In this document: piece after piece, positions 1 to 8,545 of the stretch
Position numbering within the stretch: the first letter of the stretch is position 1
Layout of the letters: each line of letters starts with the position of its first letter
Assembly (NCBI GenBank): GCA_001599755.1
Contig: BCHX01000002.1
Coordinates: 2,294,001-2,358,000 of the forward strand
Direction: 5' to 3'
DNA from: Gliomastix tumulicola
Taxonomy: Eukaryota > Ascomycota > Sordariomycetes > Hypocreales > Bionectriaceae
Length of the DNA: 64,000 nt
Translations under genes and position numbers: made by a program
The notes under the pieces: generated by a model
What the model saw: only the letters and a program-made list of their open reading frames with translations
The model's database searches: none
Told to the model about the DNA's origin: nothing

Positions 1-1016
1 GGGAGACTCACGCTCCTGCGTTGCCGCCGTGACGAGAACCCCAATAATAGCCGTGATGTTCCCCGCCAGAGAAAAGGAGACGAGCTGCGGCCACGTAACC
101 TGGCTCCTCCGCTTCGCAAACCGCGTAAAGTCATTCTGGTTCAGGATCCCCGACGACACGCTCCCAATCACGGACGTTATCCCGGAGCACATCGACCACG
201 CCAGATCCGTCTTGGACAGGCCGCCGCCAGCCGAGCTCAGCGTCGCGCCCCAGCCGTCGCTCGTGCCGACCGCCCAGCCGAGCAGGATGAACAGCGTGAG
301 GCAGACGACGACGGAGGCGCCGTGGAAGTAGGGCCGCAGCTGCTGCGGGCGCAGCCACATGAGCGCGTAGCAGAGGAGGTTGAAGAAGACGTAGCCGCCG
401 AACTCGCCCGTGGTGATGCCCGTGCTCGCGGGGAGCGTGTTGGGGACGCGGGCGTCGAGGTCCGGGATGACGGAGCGGCCGAGGACGTAGACCATGCGTC
501 CGCCGATGACGGCCTGGACGCCGAACCAGACGATGGAGAGGAGGCTGCGGTTGAGGATGGGGAAGAAGGCGCCCCAGAGGCCTAAGGGGTGTTGTGTTAG
601 TCAGTGTGTGTGTGTAAGTGAGGGAAGAGACTCACCCCAGACGGTGCGGGAGACGACGGGGAAGCCGAGGTGGCTCTCGGCGCCGGAGATGGAGTTGAGC
701 ACGGCAAAGGAGGCGGCCAGGACGTTGCCGATGATGATGACGATGATGGCCTGCCAGTAGGTCATGCCCGTCGCGATCAGGGCCGAGCCGGTCTGGTACT
801 TGGACATGTTCATGCCGACCAGGAACCACAGCTCAAAGAACTGCAGCGAGCCTGGTAGAATCGTTAGAGAGAAGGCTGCAATAGCTGTAAGAGAGTCGAC
901 ATACCCCAGGTCTGGCGCTCTGGCTCGACGGGGAGGAGGTCTTCGTTGCTCCATCGGTTGCCCTGCTGCTCCTCTGGCAGCTCGAGCTTCCGCAGGCACT
1001 TCTTGAAGAAGTTCAT
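1..1016 (-). CDS. NCS1-family permease (allantoin/uracil/hydantoin type), 3' part outside window
   Basis: Membrane symporter of the nucleobase-cation-symport-1 family, expected in the plasma membrane and importing a nucleobase, allantoin or hydantoin with a cation. Exons on the minus strand are 1016-905, 851-636 and 581 to beyond base 1. The protein begins MNFFKKCLRKLELPEE and then has the family N-terminal WSNEDLLPVEPERQTWG segment. It continues with SLQFFELWFLVGMNMSKYQTG, the TM-rich AIIVIIIGNVLAA stretch and the GAESHLGFPVVSRTVWG segment that binds substrate in NCS1 proteins. About 300 residues of a usual 500-600 are visible, so it runs off the window. Both introns have GT..AG ends and keep the frame. 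It is divergent from the hydantoinase gene with 577 bp between starts, which suggests a linked substrate; NCS1 proteins include known hydantoin and allantoin carriers. The exact substrate cannot be read from this part. Confidence 0.9.
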
Positions 1017-1593
1017 TGTTTTCGTCTTCTGGGCTGGTCCGTGGTGTCAGAGTGTCGTCTGCTCTGGGAGCATCTCCTGACTTTCCAAAGGGGGCTCCTC
1101 GTCCATCCTTATTATGCCACCATCCCCTACCTATGCTATCGTCGAGTGTCTCTGTGCAGTTGCTTGGATTGTAAATCCCGGCCCTGGCATCCCCAAGACG
1201 CTATCTATGGCCCCATGCCGATTGAAGTCAGGCGCTCGATACGGGGAGCCTAGTCTCTGATAACGTCGGCACGACTTGCTGCGGTGAGTTCATGACTCGG
1301 ATTGGAAGAAGGGTCCGCAACAGGGTCCAGGAGCCTTGACAGCACTAGTGCTGTGCCTGTAGATCTTACTGCTCCGATTCTATAGATATCGTCGGCACGA
1401 CTTGCCTCGCGGGTCTACCTACAACTCCACGGTACCAGGATGGGGGTGGAAAACGGTTCCGACGATAAGATCTCAGCTGTCTTAAGAGACACGATGTAAT
1501 GAATGTTAGTAGATGTATGTAAGGTCTTTCATTTCGCGAATTTAGGGGTCACCGAGACTCTGGCCAAACTTCAGCATAACCAGATCCCAAACC
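1017..1593. promoter_or_regulatory. Bidirectional promoter between permease and hydantoinase
   Basis: This gap of 577 bp separates two divergent start codons. It holds four HGATAR-type motifs (1136-1141 and 1201-1206 on the minus strand, 1258-1263 and 1463-1468 on the plus strand), the target of AreA/NIT2 nitrogen regulators. It also holds a 21-bp near-identical direct repeat at 1259-1279 and 1385-1405. I infer nitrogen-controlled co-expression of the two genes. Confidence 0.5.
1259..1405. repeat. Two 21-bp direct repeats with a palindromic core, candidate operator
   Basis: Copies lie at 1259-1279 and 1385-1405 and differ at one base. The core GTCG-GCA-CGAC is a perfect inverted repeat with a 3-base spacer. 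The copies are 126 bp apart, which equals twelve turns of B-DNA at 10.5 bp per turn, so they would face the same side. A 9-bp partial copy, TATCGTCGG, sits in inverse orientation at 1459-1467. Confidence 0.45.
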
Positions 1594-4500
1594 ATGGCAG
1601 TCAAGGCGACAACAGAGAAGGTCCTCCGCGTCGGCGTCGACGTCGGAGGGACAAACACGGACTGGTCAGTCTTCGCCTATCTAGCTGTATACACGACTCC
1701 TATCATTAACGCAAACACAGCGTAATCCTCCACCCAGGCGAAGTGACCGAGAAGCACCGCGGCATCCGCAGCGCCGTCAAGACGCCGACAACGCCCGACG
1801 TAACGACAGGCATCGCCACCTCCCTCCGCGGCGCCCTCGACCAGAGCGGTCTGAGCCAGGACGCCATCTCGGCCGTCATGATCGGCACGACGCACTTCAT
1901 CAATGCCGTGGTCCAGGCCGACGACCAGAACCTCGCGCGCATCGCCGTCTTCCGCCTCTGCGGGCCGTACACGCGCGAGAACCCGGCGTTTCTCGACTTC
2001 CCGCCTGTTCTGGCGCGCATCATGAACGGGCACGTTGCGTACCTGGACGGCGGGTTCGAGTACGACATGCGGGAGATTGTGCCGCTGGACGAGGAGCAGG
2101 TGAGGAGGGAGTGTGCTGCTGTCAGGGAGAAGGGGATCAGGGATATCGCTGTTGTCGGTGTCTTTTCACCGCTGGACGTGGATGGGAAGCAGGAGGCTCG
2201 CATGCGAGACATCATTGCTGAGGAAATTCCGGACGCCGATGTCGTTCTGTCCCGGGACGTCGGGCAGATTGGACTCCTGGAGCGCGAGAACGCGACTATA
2301 CTGAACACATCGGTGCTCAAGTTTGCCAGACGGACGATCCGTGGCTTCCGAAAGGCCGTTGCGGACTTGGGACTGAAGTGTCCTCTCTTCCTGACGCAGA
2401 ACGACGGGACCATCATTGCTGCGGATGCGGCTGAGAGACTGCCCATCAAGACCTTCAACAGCGGACCGACAAACTCCATGTCCGGAGCTGCATATCTGGC
2501 TGGCCTCGACATGGCTGGGAGCAAGGCGCCGTCGGCACAAGTCATCGTTGCTGATGTTGGAGGCACCACCACTGATGTCTGCGCCCTGCTGCCGTCTGGA
2601 TTCCCGCGAGAGGCCGGCACATGGGTCAACATTGCTGGCGTGAGAAGTGCCTTCCCGATGCCGGATGTCATCTCCGTCCCTCTCGGCGGCGGCACCAAGA
2701 TCGAGGAGGTCGACGGTGTTCTCCGTGTCGGGCCCGAGTCCGTCGGACACAGGATCAAGACCGAGGCTCTTGTCTTTGGGGGCAAGACACTCACGGCCAC
2801 GGACATCGTCGCTGCGCATGGCAAGGCCGACGTGGGCGACCGGTCACTCGTGTCAACGCTCCCCGAGCGAGTTCTTTCCGAGGCCCGGGCCAAGATCAAG
2901 ACCATACTGGAGGAGGCCGTCGACGCCATGAAGCTGTCTGCAGGGGACGTCCTTCTGATCATGGTTGGTGGCGGCAGCATCGTCCAGATGGACGAGCTGG
3001 ACGGCTGCTGCGAGGTCATCCGGCCGCCGTTCCACGACTGTGCCAATGCGGTGGGTGCGGCTATTGCGCGCGTGTCTGGTCAGGTGGACATTGTGAAGAG
3101 CCTGGAGGGCGTCGACGAGGACGAGGTTGTAGAGGAGATCTGCGCGGAGGCCAGACAGCGGGCTATTGATGCTGGCGCTGATCCCGCCAAGGTGAAGGTC
3201 ACGTCGATCGAGAACCTGCCTCTGCAGTACGTCCAGAACAAGGCGGCGAGGATTGTCGTCAAGGCAGCAGGGCCGTTAGCCCCTGGTGTTACCCTACAAG
3301 ACAGTCTCTCTTCTACCAACAGAGTTGACACAAACGGCACGGCCCATACCAACGGACACAGCGATCCCACGACGAAGACGAAGCCTAAGACGTCCAATGC
3401 AGACAAGAACCCAAGGGACTTCTTCGTCAGCCCCTCCTCGTGGACGGACATCCGCGAGTACCGCCCAGACGTCGACGAGACCGGTCGCTGGTGGATATCA
3501 GAGCTAGACTGCGAGTTCATCGCCACGGGCTCAAGCATTCTCGCCTGCGGCGGCGGCGGCCCGGGATACATGTGCTACATGGCCTGTCGAGCCCTCATCC
3601 AAGCTGGCAAACGCCCCTCGGTTGTCGATCTCGACACGCTCCCGGACGACGAGCACATTCTGGGCAACATCTCCTATGGCGCGCCGACGGTCACGCTCGA
3701 GCGGACGCCCAGCGGTACCGAGGGCATTGATGCCACGGACGGCGTGCTCAGCATGTTCCCTCATGCCAAGCAGGCCGGGCAGATCGCACTCGAGATCGGC
3801 GGCATGAACGCCATCCGGCCCATCATCACGGGCCTTCACTACGGTGTACCCGCCGTCGACGCCGACTTCATGGGCCGGGCATTTCCCCGCTTCTACCTCA
3901 AGACGCCCTTCCTCTACGACGACTACAAGGGCACGCCCTGCACGCAGGCCGACGGCAACGGCAACGTCGTCACCGTCTTCAAGTCGGCCGACGTGCGCAA
4001 GACGGAGAAGATCCACCGCAAGGCAGGCCAGGAGCTGGGCCTCTTCAGCCAGCTGGCCCTCCCGCCCATGACGGTGCGTTTCTGCAGGAAGGTTGCGTGC
4101 CTGGGCACCATGTCCCAGGCGTGGTGGATCGGGCGTGCCGTGGCGCTGGCCAAGCAGGAGAAGACGGGCATCACCAAGGCCATCATCGAGGCGAATCCCT
4201 CTGGCCGCGTGCTCTACACGGGCAAGATCGTCGCCATCAAGCGGTACATCTCGGCCGGGGGGTACACGGAGGGTCTGGTGCGGCTGCGGCCCATCGCAGG
4301 CGACGAGAGGGAGTTTGGCGACGACCTGTCGTCAGAGACGCGGGATATGGTGCTGCCGTTCCAGAACGAGTTCCTGTATGCCTCGCTCGTGGACTCGGAG
4401 AAGACGAAGGCCGAGGACGGCGAAGTGGTCTGTATGACGCCCGACCTCATCTCCCTCGTCGGCACGGACGGGATGGCTCTGGGCACGCAGGATCTGAGGT

Positions 4501-4667
4501 ACGGCGTGCGGGTGAGTGTCGTTGCCTTTGTGGGACATCCGCACTGGTACACGCCTCAGGGCATCAAGGCTGCTGGGCCGCGGGAGTTTGGATACGATAT
4601 GGACTTCAAGCCGCTTGGGCCCAAGTATCACGAGCCGGTGCGAGTAACGAGCGAGTTTCGTCGCTAG
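1594..4667 (+). CDS. Hydantoinase/oxoprolinase fused to DUF917 domain
   Basis: Cytosolic ATP-dependent enzyme of the HyuA/5-oxoprolinase class, which opens cyclic amides such as hydantoins or 5-oxoproline. Exons 1594-1664 and 1721-4667 give 1005 residues. The start is ATG 1594; the 56-bp intron joins the codon for Cys24 and restores the family GVDVGGTNTD phosphate loop near residues 14-23. A second ASKHA-fold motif, VADVGGTTTDV, is near residue 300, and a glycine-rich MVGGGSIVQ segment follows near 430. Residues about 546-592 are a Ser/Thr/Asn/Lys-rich linker. From about 592 to 1000 is a DUF917 domain with ILACGGGGPG and the IRPIITGLHYGVPAVDAD segment. In bacteria the two parts are often separate neighbouring genes; the fused form occurs in fungi. 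Divergent from the NCS1 permease. The substrate is not fixed by sequence. Confidence 0.9.
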
Positions 4668-5627
4668 GCTTGAAGGTAGCGAGAATAGATCTGAAATTGC
4701 TAGTATAAATCCATCACGTTAAAGGGCCCCTGGATATCCTGTTAGCTAGCCTACCTCATCGTATTGCAACGCCTGCTGTCCAATGTCAGCATATGCTGAT
4801 CCATTTCTTGATCCGGATGATGCAGAGACCAGGAACCGAAGTGTCCAGCAGCGCTGTCTGCGACTCCGGGAGGTAGTTCAGTCGAAGAACAGCAAGCCGT
4901 GCCGATTCATCTTGGCTATGGCCTACATCCAGCAAGACTCTCTGACGCAGCTCAAGTCAAACTTGGAACGCCGCTGCAAGTGTAAGCGACGGCAGGAACC
5001 GGTTTAAAAGCTGCGGGACATTTGTAGTAGTGTTTAGAAATACACGGGGTGATTTTCATGCTCCGTCCCCGGCGTTTTGACACCGTCAGGCTCGCAGTAT
5101 CAAGTCACCCAGCTTCTGTTGACATGATCGTTCCTCTCGAAGCTGGGGAGTCGCCTGATACACGACGAAGTCATCCATCATGGCTGAGGCAGGCGAGATT
5201 ATCGATGCTGGCTGGCATCGAGCCTGCTTGACTAGTCGAGCGAGTCTGCCCCCCTCTTCACAGAGGACCACCACTCATGGGATGTCTTTTGCCTGTCGAG
5301 GCGGACCGCAGAGCTAACGAGATGATACAGGATCCGATCATCGCTCATGACGCTCGAAAGCGGCCTCCCCGACGACTCTTCAGAAACGCGTGCCAGCCAG
5401 TAGGAAGTCAACGCTGGGCTGGCCTCAGTCGATGCAATATCCAATGACCCTAGCATGTGTTTGATGGACATGGCGAATCACGGCTAAAGTAATACGGTCC
5501 GCGCAGAAACAAGGAACAGGTGCCCACGTCGACAGTGTCGTCCAAGGCTCATAAAAAAGCCTCGTAGTACCACCACCTTCGCTCACCAGGGGAGGTAATC
5601 CAGATCTTGCATTTCTACACGACATAT
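4668..5627. other. Intergenic, 3' side of hydantoinase and of a convergent regulator gene
   Basis: The stretch contains the 3' regions of two convergent genes. Apart from one short ATG frame at 4783-5007 I see no coding signal, repeat or RNA gene. Confidence 0.5.
4783..5007 (+). CDS. Possible small ORF, 74 residues, unrecognised
   Basis: An ATG frame lies about 115 bp after the hydantoinase stop. The predicted product begins MSAYADPFLDPDDAETRNRS and ends in a basic Cys/Lys/Arg tail. It has no signal peptide, membrane segment or family motif that I recognise. It may be part of the hydantoinase 3' UTR, a remnant or chance. It is listed only because it has a proper ATG and is not the shadow of a gene in another frame. 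Confidence 0.12.
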   Translation: MSAYADPFLDPDDAETRNRSVQQRCLRLREVVQSKNSKPCRFILAMAYIQQDSLTQLKSNLERRCKCKRRQEPV

Positions 5628-7268
5628 TCAGTCAGCCTTGGAACGAGAAGAGGATGAGTGGTGCAACAGACCTTGATGAGAGTACCAATCTCGGCGCGAA
5701 GGATCGTCGTGCGCCCAAATGGTTTCCAGAATACGCAGAGCTCGCTGCGTGCATTGAGGGCGTATCTTCGACAGAACGCCGTGGGAAATGTCGCGGATCG
5801 CCTGCCGATCGGCCTCCTCGACCGCTTCACATCCGGCAGCAAATAACAAGGGCCCAATAGACCCTGCGGGAGACGGACCCGGTGTGGGTGTTATCGTGCC
5901 CACGACACGTATGATCTTACGGGTCAATGCTTGCACCGTTGGCGATGTACAGGGCATCCCCTTAATGCGCCTCTCAATCATGATTCTAGCCATGCAGATG
6001 TATGCCTCGGTAGACGCCGCAAATCCCTTGACGTCGGTGTCCGAGAGCTCCTCTCGAACGCCCGGATAGAACGCGAGTTCGCCGGAAGAGTCTAGGACAG
6101 CAGTCGAGATCTGTGTGAGAGCGGCATTGAGGTTGTCGGCGTAGAGATCAAAGTCGTGCTGCGTGAGACGCACAGACTCCGAGGTCCCTGCTGATTGACT
6201 GGTCGAGAGCTGCCAATGCCGCTCCCACGCCGCAGCGCCAATCTCGCGTAGCAGGACAGCCAGTCTCGTAGGGTAGCTGAAGTGGTCGTCGCAGACGTCG
6301 AGTATGAAGGGTTCGGGCTCTGTAATAGTACCCAAGGCGCTATCCTGCACCACGCATTGGCCAGTGACCAGCCCAGATGCCGTGAGGGATGTCAGGGCCT
6401 CGAGACTGAGGTACCAGCGAGACAGGAACGTGATGATAGCGTCGAATTCGGCGTCGGAACCAGATCTGCCGAGGGCGCCGGACTGTCGGATGCTGGCGAG
6501 TATTGCCTTGGCCCCGTTGGCGTGAGCCCGCCAGACGCCAGGGTTCGCATCGGCAGACCAGAAGCTCACGAGACACAGCATCAGCGACGTCGCCAGCAGA
6601 CTCGCCTTGCTGCCCCGGTCTGCGTGGGCCAGCTGCATCTGAGAAGCCGACAGGCTCAGCCCGACGTACTTGGACGTCGTCTGGTCCACAGCGCCGCCGC
6701 CGGCGCTCGGCCGCCGGAGAGACGCCATCTGGGCCGAGGAAAAGGCCATGGTGGCGTACAGCAGGGCCGGATTTCGGAGGGCCAGGGGGACCAGCGTCTC
6801 GCAGAAGAGGCGCTGCCCGTGGCGGGATGCGATTACGGCGCCTGATGCCTGGGAGACGAAGTGGTGCAGCAGGGCGCGCTCCGATCTCTGGAGCCAGCAG
6901 AGCGTATCGATGGAGCGGGTGAGACAGGGAGTGTCTGAGCGAGTGGCATCGTGACGGCTGGAGAGCTTTCTGTGGCGCCGACGCGCTGGGCGCAGTCGCT
7001 GTCGTTGAAGATGGTCATCTACTTGACACGCCATGTTGAATGATATTGGAAGAGAGCAAGTCGGGGAAGACGGACGAATTGAGACGATGTTGGTATCGTC
7101 GCCCGCATCACGCGTCCTTGCCGGGCGGTCGAAGAACCATCTCCACCACAGTACTATCAGTATTTGAAACACTGTACACAAAGCCCAGCTCCACATACTA
7201 CTGTACAGTGTGAGACACACGGTCAAGACCCTGTGCAAGCTGGTTAGCGAGTTGGAGTCGACAAGCAT
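5628..7268 (-). CDS. Fungal_trans_2-type transcription regulator, no zinc cluster seen
   Basis: The open frame of 546 codons matches the C-terminal regulatory domain of Zn2Cys6 factors (Fungal_trans_2, PF11951 type). It has LLHHFVSQASGAVIASRHGQ, PLALRNPALLYATMAFSSAQ and the later YLSLEALTSLTASGLV and EAYICMARIMIERR segments. The first 110 or so residues of the open frame are Arg-rich and do not look coding. A second frame over 7018-6910 (MTIFNDSDCAQRVGATESSP) looks more natural, so either an unrecognised intron or a frameshift may join the two, and the true start is uncertain. No CxxC cluster is visible in any frame back to 7490. It is divergent from RidA, with only 224 bp between starts. It could be a DNA-binding-deficient regulator or a damaged gene. 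Confidence 0.7.
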   Translation of the reverse strand: MLVDSNSLTSLHRVLTVCLTLYSSMWSWALCTVFQILIVLWWRWFFDRPARTRDAGDDTNIVSIRPSSPTCSLPISFNMACQVDDHLQRQRLRPARRRHRKLSSRHDATRSDTPCLTRSIDTLCWLQRSERALLHHFVSQASGAVIASRHGQRLFCETLVPLALRNPALLYATMAFSSAQMASLRRPSAGGGAVDQTTSKYVGLSLSASQMQLAHADRGSKASLLATSLMLCLVSFWSADANPGVWRAHANGAKAILASIRQSGALGRSGSDAEFDAIITFLSRWYLSLEALTSLTASGLVTGQCVVQDSALGTITEPEPFILDVCDDHFSYPTRLAVLLREIGAAAWERHWQLSTSQSAGTSESVRLTQHDFDLYADNLNAALTQISTAVLDSSGELAFYPGVREELSDTDVKGFAASTEAYICMARIMIERRIKGMPCTSPTVQALTRKIIRVVGTITPTPGPSPAGSIGPLLFAAGCEAVEEADRQAIRDISHGVLSKIRPQCTQRALRILETIWAHDDPSRRDWYSHQGLLHHSSSSRSKAD

Positions 7269-7339
7269 TACCCCGTCCCCGGAGTCTGGAACCTGCCCAG
7301 ACTACAAGGTACTAGGTAGCGATACTCATGCCTAGTCGG

Positions 7340-7353
7340 TCGGATTGTGCCGA
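7340..7353. promoter_or_regulatory. TCGG-N6-CCGA site, match to UaY/Ppr1-type Zn2Cys6 operator
   Basis: The bases read TCGG, ATTGTG, CCGA: a perfect inverted repeat with a 6-base spacer. This is the consensus known for Aspergillus UaY (purine catabolism), and the CGG-N6-CCG core is that of yeast Ppr1 (pyrimidine pathway). It sits in the 224-bp divergent promoter, 140 bp before the RidA start and 72 bp before the regulator ORF. Confidence 0.5.
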
Positions 7354-7492
7354 GGGCGGACTGCCTTTCATGGTAGGTATCAAGTATAAATAGGTTGGCC
7401 ATACCAACCGGTTCATGCACTTGGGACTTGACTGGGCATATCATTCTTATAGCATCAACTCTCGTATGCATATTTTTCGCTCCTAGGCAGTC

Positions 7493-8004
7493 ATGTCGGA
7501 CTCGCAGATCACCACCGTTGTTAGCGAAGAGCTGGCACCAGCTCTTGGGCCCTACGTAAGTCTTCCTTCTCCCCTCCCATCAATGACAACTACTTAACAC
7601 ACGCATGTTGAGCAGTCCCATGCTGTCAAGGCGGGAGGCTTTGCATTCCTCTCTGGCAACATCCCCATCGACTCTCAAGGAAACGTCGTCCCGGGCGGAG
7701 CGACAGAGCAGACAGAGCAGGTCTGCAAGAACATTGTCTCCGTGCTCAAGGCTGTCGAGACCGATATCGGCAAGGTGGTCAAGGTGAACGTGAGTTTGTA
7801 TCCAGATTTCTGCGCTCTGTTTTTACCTTTCCCATATACTGAATGTTCCGAGAATAGATCTTCCTCGCCGATATGGAAGATTTCGCGGCGGTCAACCTTG
7901 TATACGCAAAGTTCTTCTCTCACAAACCTGCGAGAAGCTGCGTCGCCGTCAAGCAACTCCCAAAGAACGTGTTGGTGGAAATTGAATGCACAGCATTGCT
8001 TTAA
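7493..8004 (+). CDS. RidA/YjgF/UK114 family imine deaminase
   Basis: Small trimeric enzyme that hydrolyses reactive enamine/imine intermediates released by PLP enzymes, or acts in pyrimidine and related catabolic routes (RutC-like). Exons 7493-7555, 7616-7789 and 7858-8004 give 127 residues, the usual family length. The protein has ELAPALGPYSHAVKAGGFAFLSGNIP near the N terminus, EQTEQVCKNIVSVLKAV in the middle helix, and ends with the signature RSCVAVKQLPKNVLVEIECTAL, whose Arg is the substrate carboxylate ligand in the family. Introns are 60 and 68 bp with clean GT..AG ends. It shares a short promoter with the Fungal_trans_2 regulator and lies between two regulator genes near the hydantoinase. 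This suggests a role in the same catabolic route, though RidA can also be housekeeping. Confidence 0.93.
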
Positions 8005-8545
8005 GCATCTAAATAGAATCATCAAATCCAAATTTCATCAATAGCGCGTCAGTTAGCAGTAGAAGAGACGTCCCGACATTTCACGCTGGGCTGTTAGTAG
8101 TTATCATGATGGCTAAGGGCATCGGACACGGTGATAAAGGTGCTAGTGTATTTACTCTTAACTCAATGAAGGCCTACTTATAACACCTTTCAGAGTACAT
8201 GTGCCCAAATCAAAGTGGTCTTGGAAAACCCTGGTAGGAGTTGCAATGAGTACGTGTATGAATCATCATCAAGACCATGGATATATGGGGGAGCCCTGGC
8301 TAGCCTTATCCCCCCACCTCTCCTCGGCATCACTTTCCTGAGATATCCCCTGATATTAGACTAGAGATCTGGAAGCATTTATAGCCGGCCTTATTCCCAA
8401 CTCCACTTGATCAACTCGGGTACACTTACCCTCCTTCTCCCTCCTGCTATCGGCATCCCTTTCCTCTCTTTCCCTTCTACTTCTCGCGTGCCAACTCGTG
8501 TTGCGGAACTTGGGCACTAACACAAAGCTGAAGAATTTATCATCT
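8005..8545. other. Intergenic, promoter region of the Zn2Cys6 gene
   Basis: The stretch holds the RidA 3' region followed by a CT-rich leader near 8405-8490. No gene, repeat or RNA is seen. Confidence 0.4.

Noticed and set aside
1706..3046. 446-codon minus-strand frame inside the hydantoinase gene
   Set aside because: Ser/Arg/Pro-rich antisense shadow; the plus strand has clear HyuA motifs.
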